The notes beneath the pieces were generated by a model that did not search any database, had not been told where the DNA came from, and was given only the letters and a program-made list of their open reading frames with translations. Of a stretch of DNA of 64,000 nt, positions 1-8,766 are shown piece after piece. A program made the position numbers and the translations under genes. Position 1 is the stretch's first letter. The number at the start of each line of letters is the position of its first letter. Source of the DNA: Planctomycetota bacterium (lineage in GTDB: Bacteria > Planctomycetota > UBA11346); assembly GCA_028280785.1 (NCBI GenBank), contig JANQLF010000055.1, positions 19,429-83,428 on the forward strand, read 5' to 3'.

Positions 1-1165
1 TCGATTCATTTTGTATTTCAAAAAATGCCACAGCAGGCTCATCGGCTAATGATTTACCTGTATAAGGATTTTTTGGTTTCATAATATCCTTAACCAAACC
101 TTTATACCAGTCTTGAAATTTTTCACTGAAGAATAATAAGCTTATGGCATTCTTGCCTTTACCCTTACCAAAACCTGGAAACACACTGTCGTTGATCGGG
201 TTAGCCGTATGCCAATAAATATGGCCGAAATAGGCGTAAATACCTTCTTTCTTCAAAGCGGAGATAACATAATGCACACGATCGAGTGACTTCTTAAATG
301 ACTCCGTATCACCATTCACTTTATTTTTGAAGAAGTGGCCCATTTGCATGCGCACCAAGTTGACACCATATTTTGCCAGGCGTCGTGCCCAACGATCAAC
401 TGCTTTATTATCCATATTAAATAAATTTGCTTGAACCATCCAGAAACGCACTGGCTCACCATTACCAAGCACAAAACCATCACCCTTACGCTTCACAAAA
501 CCATCACCACCGGCGACTTTTTCATTGAGGTAGCGTAAATCGATTGGTGATTCGTTCAGCGGGTCCGTTACAGGCTCCCAAGCAAAATGACCATCTTCAA
601 CTAAACCCGATGACTCACCCGGTTTTAATTTGCCACGTGGTGTAAAACTGCCATCAATCAAGATAAAACAATCGAAGCAACCACCACCTTTTTTGTCGGT
701 CATTTCAATACGCAGATCCTGGGTGCCCTTCTTTAATTCCACTTCGCCAATATAGACCCAGTTGGCGCCCCAGTGTTTTTGCAAAAATGTACTGTCGGCA
801 AGCGACACATTTTTAGTCACCTCGCGCCAATCATCATTACCAAATTTCCATTTGAAGGGACCGTGCTTCCAAAACTTGCGTACCCAAAATTGAAACTTGG
901 CATCCTTTGGTACGTCGACTTGGTAAGTAATCCAATAAGGACCATCGGCTTCTGGGCCCTGTGGCGTCATCCAACGCCCGCCTGATAACTTAGCCTGTTG
1001 ATCTTTTTTAGCGTTACCCGGCAACTTCATATTGACTGGATCAGCGACATTGGTGCCTTTGAAGTCTTCGCCTTCCCACCACACAAAATTGTCGGCACCC
1101 ATCAACGAGCCGGAAAGTGATAATAATAAAGCACTTAGTGTGCAGATAAGGATGTTTGATTTCAT
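1..1165 (-). CDS. Secreted clan-A-like glycoside hydrolase, 3' end cut by window edge
   Basis: I translated this strand by hand; 388 codons are open from ATG at 1165 to the left edge, where the gene is cut. An N-terminal signal peptide ends near residue 24 (after SLMGA). Residues 25-160 look like a beta-rich carbohydrate-binding module (starts NFVWWEGEDF). From about residue 195 a TIM-barrel-like part follows (RFWMVQANLFN, then NLVRMQMGHFF, then AYFGHIYWH). The last visible residues are FFEIQNES, the usual setting of the acid/base Glu in clan GH-A hydrolases (Glu387), so the nucleophile and C-terminus lie outside. An AAGG-type ribosome site precedes the start. The GH family cannot be assigned from this part. 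It probably acts on polysaccharide outside the cytoplasm. Confidence 0.75.
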   Translation of the reverse strand, partial: MKSNILICTLSALLLSLSGSLMGADNFVWWEGEDFKGTNVADPVNMKLPGNAKKDQQAKLSGGRWMTPQGPEADGPYWITYQVDVPKDAKFQFWVRKFWKHGPFKWKFGNDDWREVTKNVSLADSTFLQKHWGANWVYIGEVELKKGTQDLRIEMTDKKGGGCFDCFILIDGSFTPRGKLKPGESSGLVEDGHFAWEPVTDPLNESPIDLRYLNEKVAGGDGFVKRKGDGFVLGNGEPVRFWMVQANLFNMDNKAVDRWARRLAKYGVNLVRMQMGHFFKNKVNGDTESFKKSLDRVHYVISALKKEGIYAYFGHIYWHTANPINDSVFPGFGKGKGKNAISLLFFSEKFQDWYKGLVKDIMKPKNPYTGKSLADEPAVAFFEIQNES

Positions 1166-1222
1166 GAGGATACCTTGTCTCTAGCTAGAAATGCAAATAA
1201 CCGCTGCAATCCCTAGCAAACG

Positions 1223-1237
1223 GTTCTCTTAGAGAAC
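1223..1237. promoter_or_regulatory. Perfect inverted repeat upstream of the left-edge glycosidase
   Basis: GTTCTC-TTA-GAGAAC, 6-bp arms with a 3-base centre, lies about 60 bp upstream of the start at 1165. It could be an operator (GTTC-N7-GAAC) or a small RNA hairpin. No regulator can be assigned. The rest of the gap from 1166 to 1355 shows nothing else clear. Confidence 0.3.
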
Positions 1238-1355
1238 GATATCTAGGATGTCGCTGTGACTAGAGCCAGGCCTCTAATTTCTATACATGTATGTGCGTAA
1301 GTAGCGACAGCAACGTTAGTAACACATTTTCCGCGTTAGATTTTAAGGCCTAAAG

Positions 1356-3230
1356 TCAATAGGCTCCGATGCTCGGCGCTTTGTCTTTTGAGCGCTTTTC
1401 ACCATCTTTATTAAGGTCTAGGCCAAGCGGTATACCAGCTCCGATAGCTGGACTGCCTTTTGCCGGTCGATAATCGCCATTCTTCATGTCGGCAAAGAGC
1501 TTATTTAAATCAGTCACGACTGTGCAGGCTTCACCCATAAACTTTTTATCAACTTTGCGCGTATAAATATTATGCGAAAAATCACCTTTTATTTTTCCAG
1601 ACATGCCATCAACAATATTATTTTTTATGACTAAATTAGTCGGTAGGTCTTTCATATTGCTAAAAATACCACCGCGCCAACTCTGTTTTGGATTACCGTT
1701 AACCAATATGTTATTAACAATAGTCACATCCTGTAATGTCGGACCCTTCCAGTATTGCTTCTCATGGCCCATGGTTCCCCACATACCAATCGACATAGAT
1801 GAACCATTGCCGTCCAGAATGTTATTACGAATAATAACATTACCAGATTGCTTGATTGTCATCGGAATATTACCGCTGTGGACATAATTATTCTCAATAA
1901 TCAAGTCACGATTACCTAAATAGAAAGTAATTCCATTGGCATGCATCCCGGTATGACCACTGACTTCACAGCCACTCACTTTACCGCCAGTTACCGTATA
2001 GAAATCTAATCCTGTTGCCGTGGGCTTATGAATTTTCGTCTTCACTACTTCTACATCTTTACACTTACGCATGAACACACCAAAGGTGTGTCCAGGCAAA
2101 TGATGCACATAACAATCAACGACACGCACCTCTTCTGAATTGGTACCGCGAATGCCAGCACTACCGCGTACTTGTGAAACCTCACAGCCTTCAATTCGAA
2201 TATCTTTACTGTCCGTAATTAAGACACCATGCCCCTTTTTACCGCCTTGACGTTCAATCTTAAAACCGCGGACACGGACATGATTAACACCTTTAAAATC
2301 AAAGCCAATTCCTTTATCAGAACGTGAAATATCTTGTGGTTGACCAGACTTCACATCCTGTGGCCATGCAAATATGCGCACACGCCCTTCTTCTAATTTC
2401 TGCATGGCGTATTCACCTGCTTGGTCGATAATTTTTACCGAATTAAAGAAGCAATATTTGGTACCATTCTTGTAGGTCTTACCTTTGGTTACCATATCTT
2501 TGAATTCAGTGGTGGTGATGGTTTGGGTCTGAGCATCAAAATCTGTTACCGTTAAATAACAGGCCATATTATGACCACCATGAAAACAAAAACCCATACC
2601 GTTAAAATAATCGTCAGGTTTGCCAGCTAAATTCTCTGGATCTGAAAAATACATTTTCCCTTTACCACGCTTAATCGGCATTGTCGCCTTTGCATAGGTA
2701 CCCATTGCCTCTTGGTAAAGTGGGTCCTTCGGATTAGGATGCTGACTAACATGCATTGGTACTTGCGCACCAAGTAAATTTAATCCACGCCAGCCACCTT
2801 TATAATCAATATCAGTATACCAAATTTCTTTATAGAGCGGATTCCCACCAGCTTCGTCCGCATTTTTACATTGCATCCAATTGCTCAGAGCCAAAGAACC
2901 ATCGACTATCGCTTTGCCTTCACCAAATTTCCCCTCGGTGTTGCCGTCATAAATAATCGGCTTATCAGGCGAACCAGAAAATGCTTTATTAATCATGCCG
3001 CGATAACGCACACCACCTTTGAAGATTATAAGATCGCCCGCGACTAATTTACATGCAGCCGATTTATTCGTTGCTTGGGCATCACTAGGACAGTGTTTCC
3101 ACGCACTTTTTACCGACGTGCCCTTGGCTTTATCATCACCCCCATCGTAATCGACGTAATAGGTGGCTGCACTTGCATGAACAGCAGTGCACACCAGTAA
3201 GATAATCATGAAGCAGAACGTATGGTACAT
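1356..3230 (-). CDS. Secreted right-handed parallel beta-helix protein
   Basis: The 624-residue protein has a signal peptide ending near residue 22 (VHASAATYYVD). Residues 23-110 form the cap typical of secreted beta-helix proteins (TYYVDYDGGDD, then GDLIIFKGG). From about 330 to 560 come regular short repeats of the form 'ItdSkdIrIegCeVs', 'vrVvdCyVhh', 'vtIvNNIlv', the coils of a right-handed parallel beta-helix. The end, APSIGAY, matches the usual APDIGAYE closing motif. Such folds occur in pectate-lyase-like polysaccharide lyases and epimerases; no catalytic triad is identifiable, so the substrate is unknown. A strong GGAGGAAT ribosome site precedes ATG at 3230. It is on the same strand as the glycosidase at the left edge. 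Confidence 0.8.
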   Translation of the reverse strand: MYHTFCFMIILLVCTAVHASAATYYVDYDGGDDKAKGTSVKSAWKHCPSDAQATNKSAACKLVAGDLIIFKGGVRYRGMINKAFSGSPDKPIIYDGNTEGKFGEGKAIVDGSLALSNWMQCKNADEAGGNPLYKEIWYTDIDYKGGWRGLNLLGAQVPMHVSQHPNPKDPLYQEAMGTYAKATMPIKRGKGKMYFSDPENLAGKPDDYFNGMGFCFHGGHNMACYLTVTDFDAQTQTITTTEFKDMVTKGKTYKNGTKYCFFNSVKIIDQAGEYAMQKLEEGRVRIFAWPQDVKSGQPQDISRSDKGIGFDFKGVNHVRVRGFKIERQGGKKGHGVLITDSKDIRIEGCEVSQVRGSAGIRGTNSEEVRVVDCYVHHLPGHTFGVFMRKCKDVEVVKTKIHKPTATGLDFYTVTGGKVSGCEVSGHTGMHANGITFYLGNRDLIIENNYVHSGNIPMTIKQSGNVIIRNNILDGNGSSMSIGMWGTMGHEKQYWKGPTLQDVTIVNNILVNGNPKQSWRGGIFSNMKDLPTNLVIKNNIVDGMSGKIKGDFSHNIYTRKVDKKFMGEACTVVTDLNKLFADMKNGDYRPAKGSPAIGAGIPLGLDLNKDGEKRSKDKAPSIGAY

Positions 3231-3411
3231 GGTAATTCCTCCAGATTCGGAATGCTATACATAGCGATTAACAATATATGTAAGCAAATGCCTTATTAAC
3301 ACAAAGAAATACTGGGTTTTATGTGACTTTTTCCATCGGAGATCTACGCTTCATTGTAATTGATATACGAGATAATATAAATTAATCAGCCTGGTGTTCG
3401 CGCGAATAAGC

Positions 3412-4707
3412 CTATTTAGATGACCTCAAAAATCGCTTATAAGCCGTCTCAGCTTGCTCTGCATTACTAGCCCGAGCATGAATACGCACACCACGCATGG
3501 TCCCAGCCCAATAACGCGAATCCTGATATTCATCCCCCAAAACTAAATGTTGTGCATCCCAATTACTGAAGTCACCTTTAACTGCGTCAGTTTTCCCATG
3601 CTGACCATTAATCCACCATTCTAGTTGTCCGTTTTTATAAGTAACCAGGACATGTGATTCTTTACCGATTGGAATATCACCCATCTGCACTTCCGGACTA
3701 CAGCCATTGGTATCAGTTAACGGTGTGCGTAAACGAAAACGTAAATTCGCTCCTTCCTGACATAAGCTAAAGTTACGCAAACTGCCATTTTGTGAAAAAC
3801 TGATAATGCGTGCAGGTCCCCTTTGATTGTCATGTGCAGGATTGATAATGGCTTGGACACTTAATTCACCACTCTGTTTACAGGCGTGCAAAATTGCCTG
3901 ATTGCATTGCTCGGCGAGAAAGGCTCCTTTTTTAACCTCCAATATTCCTTGCTCATTAATTTTACCATCATCGCGCTGGGTCAGCACACATTGCATTAAT
4001 GCCCTACCTTTTTTATCCACAATTACATTAGCTGCTTTGGCATGCTCCCAAATAAACAGTAAATCATTGCGTGAAGCCGGTTCACCAGTCCATTTTAAAT
4101 TTGGATCAACAGACAAAACCGGTGTATTCAAACAAGCAGCCATTGCCGCAATAGATGCAAGTTTCGAATCAACCTGTGGCTCCTGCATCGCATCAATGAA
4201 TTCCTGCAAATCTTCGGCCTGATCAATCAAACGCTTTTTCATTAAACGCTTACATTCTCCCTGCATTGCTTTGGTAAAATCTGCCAGAGCACTAAGCGCA
4301 ACTTCTTGCTGCTCAGCCAACAGGGATGCTATATCGTTATCATAATTTTGCTCTAATGCTTGCGCACCTTCAGGTAAATCATCGACCGATAATGCCGATT
4401 TATTCTCTCCGCCGAATAAATCACCTTCGTTACCTTGTTCTAATTGCTTGAGCCGTTGTTGGACTAGCTTAATGCCTTTAACTTGGCCTTTGTTAAACAT
4501 CGACTTTTCTAATTTTTTATATGCCTTTACAAATTTCGCTTTACGTTTGTTTATTTCTTTTTCCAAATCCGTACGACTATCCGCCAAATCATCTTGATAA
4601 TTCTTTTGCGCTTTTACTACATTGGCAGAAAGCCCTTCGGGCAATTCTGCAGCAGAGAGATCAACAAGAAACATAAAACAACTTAGGATGAGTAGGTACA
4701 CAGGCAT
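3412..4707 (-). CDS. Secreted protein: two coiled-coil modules plus LamG-like domain
   Basis: The first ATG is at 4707; an upstream TTG at 4716 is also possible. A signal peptide is followed by AELPEG and a lysine-rich helical module (about residues 20-95) ending in GDLFGG. A second, similar module follows (DLPEGAQALEQNYDNDIA to about residue 180), so the helical part looks duplicated. Residues 210-425 resemble a concanavalin-A/LamG jelly roll, with HVLVTYKNGQLEWWINGQ, LVLGDEYQDSRYWAGTM and VRIHARA, the pattern of 'Laminin_G_3' proteins in PVC bacteria. The protein at 21753-22505 shares the same leader module and DLFG linker but ends in PA14. The role is unknown; glycan binding at the cell surface is likely. 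Confidence 0.7.
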   Translation of the reverse strand: MPVYLLILSCFMFLVDLSAAELPEGLSANVVKAQKNYQDDLADSRTDLEKEINKRKAKFVKAYKKLEKSMFNKGQVKGIKLVQQRLKQLEQGNEGDLFGGENKSALSVDDLPEGAQALEQNYDNDIASLLAEQQEVALSALADFTKAMQGECKRLMKKRLIDQAEDLQEFIDAMQEPQVDSKLASIAAMAACLNTPVLSVDPNLKWTGEPASRNDLLFIWEHAKAANVIVDKKGRALMQCVLTQRDDGKINEQGILEVKKGAFLAEQCNQAILHACKQSGELSVQAIINPAHDNQRGPARIISFSQNGSLRNFSLCQEGANLRFRLRTPLTDTNGCSPEVQMGDIPIGKESHVLVTYKNGQLEWWINGQHGKTDAVKGDFSNWDAQHLVLGDEYQDSRYWAGTMRGVRIHARASNAEQAETAYKRFLRSSK

Positions 4708-4761
4708 AGATGGCAAATTCTATGCAGTAAATCTCGCCTGACAATGCTAAAGCACTAAGAC

Positions 4762-6120
4762 TTAAGAAGCAAAATGTTGGTCATAGGCACTGCGGCATGC
4801 CATTAGTCCGTCTAGCAATTCGACGTTTTCGAGGTGATTCCTGGTCTCATGCGGATCTACTTGAAGATCCATCAATTGCTCCGCGCTCTCACCGTCATTG
4901 TATCGCATATATTTATATCGCGCATTAACCACACCACGCGCCAACTTGCACTCTATAGGTACAAATTCACGCTGAAACGGTGCTTCGTTATGTTGAGCCA
5001 ATGGCAGCAACGACCTACCCTTTAAATCATTCGGCCTTGGTATCCCAGCGGCATCACAAAGCGTTGGTAAGACATCTAAGCCATTAGACACTGCATGACT
5101 TGAATTGACCTGCCCTGCATTAATAGCTTGCGGCCAACGAATCGTTAGCGGAATGCGCGCCGCTTCTTCATAGAGTATGGTTTTCTGATCGAGTTTATGC
5201 GAAGCATCATGGTCACCATGATCTGAAGTGAAAATGACCATGGTATTGTCAGTTAATCCAGCCCCATCAATTGCATCAATTACAGTCTGCACCTGTCGAT
5301 CAACGCGCTCGGTTAAGCGGCAATAGGCCCAACGGTGCAAGCGCCACGTCCGTTCATCCCAATGCTCTCGTGCATTATTGCGGAAACCCGTTTCCGCGAC
5401 ATGAGCACTTAATGCTTCAGGCTCATCTTCCTGCGGTTGATGATTAGATGGCAATGGCGGGCAATATTTATTAAAAAAATCGTCTTCAGACATTCCCGCT
5501 GGAATTTCCAAGGCCTTATTTAATTCTTCCATTTCAATTGAATCGTCAGACAAGAGCCAGCGTTCATTTTTATTTAAATCAGCATCGTTTGGTTTTTCCC
5601 TACGCACATAATCACGCATTGCCATAAAACAGATATCATGTGGATTCACTAAACAGATAGAGAGAAAGAAAGGTTGTTCCTGACCAGAACGTTGCTTGAT
5701 CCAATCGGCGCTAAGATCCGCCAAGTCGTCACGCTTATCATCTGATATATTCTCACAACCCATGCTTTCAGGCGACATATTTCCAGGCAAATGCACCTTC
5801 CCACCATAGGCAACTTCATAACCAACGTTTTTTAATAAGGTCGCTGCACAGTTTTCTAAAATATAATCGGGCACCTGATCAATGTGCGGATTTTTATTAT
5901 CCCATATATCTAATTCAGATGGCATGCGCCCGGTAAACCAACTAAAACGCGAGGGCAAACACACGGGATTACTACAGTAAGCACGCTCAAAGCGAATGCC
6001 CTCATTGGCAAGGCGATCCATAGCTGGTGTTTTTAAAAAGGAATTACCAGCACAACTTAACATGCCAGCATGCTGCTGATCAGTATTAATAAAAATAATA
6101 TTGGGCCTAATATCACTCAT
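4762..6120 (-). CDS. Sulfatase (S1 type), no signal peptide
   Basis: This 452-residue enzyme belongs to the formylglycine-dependent sulfatases, which hydrolyse sulfate esters. Visible motifs are the N-terminal metal site PNIIFINTDQQH, the activation motif Cys54-L-P-S-R followed by FSWFTGR (Cys54 would become formylglycine), and FTSDHGDHDASHKL with further metal ligands. There is no signal peptide or membrane segment, so it should act in the cytoplasm on small sulfated sugars or need another export route. It is a paralogue of the protein at 47411-48748. Neighbours are a GH43-like propeller and secreted glycan proteins. No sulfatase-maturing enzyme is visible in the window. The substrate cannot be read from sequence. 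Confidence 0.9.
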   Translation of the reverse strand: MSDIRPNIIFINTDQQHAGMLSCAGNSFLKTPAMDRLANEGIRFERAYCSNPVCLPSRFSWFTGRMPSELDIWDNKNPHIDQVPDYILENCAATLLKNVGYEVAYGGKVHLPGNMSPESMGCENISDDKRDDLADLSADWIKQRSGQEQPFFLSICLVNPHDICFMAMRDYVRREKPNDADLNKNERWLLSDDSIEMEELNKALEIPAGMSEDDFFNKYCPPLPSNHQPQEDEPEALSAHVAETGFRNNAREHWDERTWRLHRWAYCRLTERVDRQVQTVIDAIDGAGLTDNTMVIFTSDHGDHDASHKLDQKTILYEEAARIPLTIRWPQAINAGQVNSSHAVSNGLDVLPTLCDAAGIPRPNDLKGRSLLPLAQHNEAPFQREFVPIECKLARGVVNARYKYMRYNDGESAEQLMDLQVDPHETRNHLENVELLDGLMACRSAYDQHFAS

Positions 6121-6129
6121 AGAATAGCA

Positions 6130-6158
6130 AGTATAGCCATTCCCTAAGGGCCTGTCAA
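6130..6158 (-). promoter_or_regulatory. Near-consensus sigma-70-type promoter of the sulfatase gene
   Basis: On the minus strand TTGACA (6153-6158) and TATACT (6130-6135) are separated by exactly 17 bp. Only 9 bp separate the -10 box from ATG at 6120, so transcription should start within about 3 bases of the start codon. No Shine-Dalgarno sequence is present. The transcript should therefore be leaderless or nearly so. Confidence 0.65.
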
Positions 6159-6194
6159 ATTTTCATACCGATTGTTTGCGTTAGGCAAACAAAC

Positions 6195-7271
6195 TTAGTA
6201 CTGATAGAAATGCTTAGTTTGGGTCTCAGCGTCTAAAACTTCACCCTGATAGCTTGGATCAAAGCTACCTTTGGCGGTTAAAATTGTATTAACCGTACCA
6301 CTTTGGGCTGCACCAACGTAAATAAGCTGCAATTCACCATTATATTCTATAGTCACTGGCGATGTTAATTCCTCTGCATCTGCCGAAGCAGATTCACCAA
6401 CGCTTAATAGTTTAACACTCGGTTGTTTAAGTGTACGGCCATCGGGACCCAAAAAGACCGCATATAATTCGACTATTCGTGCGGCAGCGCCCGAAGCGCG
6501 ATTACCAACACCACAGATACCTACATAATCGCCATTATCTAAACGGCGAATTGATGACGGATCCATTTCATGCCAGACAATCATTTGGTCATCAACATTG
6601 AGCGCCTGGCCTTCAATAGGAATTAAAACTTCATCACGCTGCCAATTAATTGCATCATCAGATGTCCAGAACGCTGAATGATAATCATCACCACCACCAT
6701 GCAGCGAGTAACCAATGTATTTTTTATCTACCCCATCAAATGGATTCGGCGCCCAGCGGAAATAACCAGTATGACCCTCACCAGGACCAATTTTATTATC
6801 GTAGCGCAAAACAATTGAATCATCATCACCATTTAAACGTTTATAATTAATACCATCATCGGCGATGGCTAAAATAGTCATCTGTGTACCTTCGATGCCA
6901 TTTTTGTGATAGGTCAAATAGACCTTGCCATCGATGGCTTGCACGTGTGGCGTTTCGGTATGGCCATTACCTTGCACGGTATCAATAAAAATCGGATTAC
7001 CTGCCGGTTTCTCTGATAAATAATCAAAAGCTCCAGCAGCGACAGCATCATCATAGGATATCCACGGACCATCAGCCGGTGCATCATTACAAAAATAGAC
7101 CCAGAGCCCACCTTCACCGCCATGATGATCAGTTGAAAAAAACAAAGCATAAGCGTAAGGAAAATGTTCTATCTCACGCATGTCGACGAGGCTCGTATAA
7201 TACGGACCAGGGTCTGGCATATTCGCCGGTTTTTCAATGATCGCTTGGTGCTTGCTAAAGGTAAATGCCAT
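6195..7271 (-). CDS. GH43/GH32-like five-bladed beta-propeller protein
   Basis: The 358-residue protein lacks a signal peptide. Its repeated blades (YALFFSTDHHGGEGGLWVYF, VQAIDGKVYLTYHKNG, YIGYSLHGGGDDYHSAFWTSDD, VTIEYNGELQLIYVGA) match the five-bladed propeller shared by GH43, GH32, GH68 and GH117-type glycosidases. Acidic residues at blade starts (DPGPYYTSLVD, HTETPHVQAIDG) could be catalytic, but the triad cannot be fixed without alignment, so arabinosidase, xylosidase or a related activity is only a guess. A GGAGTG ribosome site precedes ATG at 7271. The gene lies 74 bp upstream of the sulfatase on the same strand and is divergent from the DinB gene. A cytosolic site of action is expected. 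Confidence 0.65.
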   Translation of the reverse strand: MAFTFSKHQAIIEKPANMPDPGPYYTSLVDMREIEHFPYAYALFFSTDHHGGEGGLWVYFCNDAPADGPWISYDDAVAAGAFDYLSEKPAGNPIFIDTVQGNGHTETPHVQAIDGKVYLTYHKNGIEGTQMTILAIADDGINYKRLNGDDDSIVLRYDNKIGPGEGHTGYFRWAPNPFDGVDKKYIGYSLHGGGDDYHSAFWTSDDAINWQRDEVLIPIEGQALNVDDQMIVWHEMDPSSIRRLDNGDYVGICGVGNRASGAAARIVELYAVFLGPDGRTLKQPSVKLLSVGESASADAEELTSPVTIEYNGELQLIYVGAAQSGTVNTILTAKGSFDPSYQGEVLDAETQTKHFYQY

Positions 7272-7325
7272 TCGTCACTCCGACGAGGCATCTTTCAGCA
7301 TTTTCACAAAGGGCAATCTTGACAA

Positions 7326-7341
7326 TATGCAAGCTTGCATA
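7326..7341. promoter_or_regulatory. 16-bp perfect palindrome between GH43-like and DinB genes
   Basis: TATGCAAGCTTGCATA reads the same on both strands. It lies between a TTGACA (7319-7324) and a TATAAA (7349-7354) on the plus strand, with a 24-bp gap between those boxes. The position fits an operator controlling the DinB gene and possibly the divergent glycosidase gene. No dedicated regulator lies next to it. Confidence 0.5.
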
Positions 7342-7370
7342 GGGTCTGTATAAACCCATTAGGAGCAGGG

Positions 7371-7847
7371 ATGTTAAAAGAGGGATTAATTCACGAATTA
7401 ACCGTTACTGAAAACTTTTTTCTGAGAACCATCGAACCATTAACAGCTGCTGATGCAGTCTATCGCCCCCATGATGAGCTCTACACGGTCACCGCTCACC
7501 TTGATCACGTCGCTGATTCAGTCGAGTGGTTTATTGAGGGCGCTTTCAAGCGCAGTGACGGCTTTGCCATGAATTTCGAAGAGATGATTGCAAAATCAAA
7601 ACAGCAAACCGATTTCGATGCTGCCGTTGCCTATGTCAAATCAGCCTTCGAATCAGCACGCGCTATAATTAATGAGCAAGACGATGCCTCTTTAACCTCG
7701 CCTTTACCGGATGGCCCAATTATGGGCGGTGCACCGCGACTCGCCGTGGTCGGCGGCATCGTTGATCACACCGCACATCATCGTGGTGCTTTGGCCGTTT
7801 ATATTCGCCTGCTTGGCAAAGAACCGCCCATGCCGTATGATGCCTAA
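7371..7847 (+). CDS. DinB-superfamily protein
   Basis: The chosen start at 7371 has AGGAG 5 bases upstream; an in-frame extension to 7335 has no support. The 158-residue product is a small four-helix-bundle protein of the DinB/YfiT superfamily, usually metal-binding and often thiol-transferase-like or of unknown role. Conserved histidines are visible in AHLDHVADSVEWF (His43, His46) and in VDHTAHHRGALAVYIRLLG (His133, His136, His137), the usual metal triad region. No signal peptide is present. The stop codon TAA abuts the sirtuin stop codon on the other strand with no spacer. The substrate is unknown. Confidence 0.8.
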   Translation: MLKEGLIHELTVTENFFLRTIEPLTAADAVYRPHDELYTVTAHLDHVADSVEWFIEGAFKRSDGFAMNFEEMIAKSKQQTDFDAAVAYVKSAFESARAIINEQDDASLTSPLPDGPIMGGAPRLAVVGGIVDHTAHHRGALAVYIRLLGKEPPMPYDA

Positions 7848-8591
7848 TTACGCTTGAAATTCTTCAACTAATTGCGGCAGGATCTCTTCGCACTTTCCAA
7901 GTATTTCATAGTCGGCTAAAGATCCTGATGATTCAAGATTGATATTGATAACCGGTTTGCGTGCAGCCTTTGCCATTTCAATAAAATGGCGCGCTGGATA
8001 AACCTGGGCCGATGTGCCAATCAAAACAATAAAACCACAACAATGCAAGGCGCTCATTGATGCATTGACAATAGATTCATCAATTTGTTCGTTGAATAAG
8101 GTTACGTCTGGTTTGCATAAACCTGAACATTGTTTACAGCGACGTAAATTTGGATTCTTTAATTCATCGTAATCTTTTAATTCAATTGCATGTCGACACT
8201 CGATACAACGAACACGCGAATAGGATCCATGTAATTCAATAACATTTCTTGATCCTGCTTCTTGTTGAAATCCATCAATGTTCTGCGTTATTATAAAGCC
8301 AATGATACCCATCTCTTCAAGCCTGACGATAGCTTCATGCGCCTTATTGGGTTTCACTTCAGATGATAAATCATCGTGTAATTTAATAAAACCATCCCAA
8401 CTTTCCTCCGGGTGCTGAAGAAAATAATTATATTCAAGAAAAGGCGGCGGCTCATCAGCATAAAGACCGCCCGCCCCTCTAAAGGTTGGCAATCCACTAG
8501 CCACTGACAGACCTGCACCCGATATAACTAAACCGGGTTCTGCTGATAAAATAATCTGCTTAGTTGTCTCATCCATTAGCTGGTCAGCCAT
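7848..8591 (-). CDS. Sir2-family NAD-dependent protein deacylase
   Basis: The start is ATG at 8591 with GGAGATG just upstream; a TTG at 8615 is in frame but less likely. The 247-residue protein has the sirtuin motifs in order: GAGLS near residue 25 and GLPTFRG near 33 (NAD binding), TQNID at 102-106, catalytic His121 in ELHGSYS, and a zinc site Cys129-x2-Cys132 with Cys152-x2-Cys155. VLIGTSAQVYPA near residue 189 is the NAD/substrate strand. It removes acyl groups from lysines using NAD. The length is normal for a class III/U-type bacterial sirtuin. It is convergent with the DinB gene and divergent from the FG-GAP gene. Confidence 0.9.
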   Translation of the reverse strand: MADQLMDETTKQIILSAEPGLVISGAGLSVASGLPTFRGAGGLYADEPPPFLEYNYFLQHPEESWDGFIKLHDDLSSEVKPNKAHEAIVRLEEMGIIGFIITQNIDGFQQEAGSRNVIELHGSYSRVRCIECRHAIELKDYDELKNPNLRRCKQCSGLCKPDVTLFNEQIDESIVNASMSALHCCGFIVLIGTSAQVYPARHFIEMAKAARKPVININLESSGSLADYEILGKCEEILPQLVEEFQA

Positions 8592-8650
8592 ATTACCATC
8601 TCCACGCAAATTCAATTCTCATCAATACTTGGGCCTCAAGATACACACAT

Positions 8651-8664
8651 TGCACCCTGGTGCA
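8651..8664. promoter_or_regulatory. Palindrome in the sirtuin/FG-GAP divergent region
   Basis: TGCACC-CT-GGTGCA lies 60 bp upstream of the sirtuin start and about 100 bp upstream of the FG-GAP gene. It has operator-like symmetry, but no promoter boxes are clear around it and no regulator can be named. Confidence 0.3.
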
Positions 8665-8766
8665 CCCATAAAATTAATCACTTTAATTTAACTGTATTTT
8701 TGTATGATTGACCAGCTTTTAACAGGGAATCCGTTTACTTAGATCATCACTATTCTGGAGGAACCC

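Noticed and set aside
6914..7150. Reading frame on the minus strand inside the GH43-like gene
   Set aside because: It lies in another frame of a well-supported gene, with no ribosome site and low-quality composition; it is a shadow.
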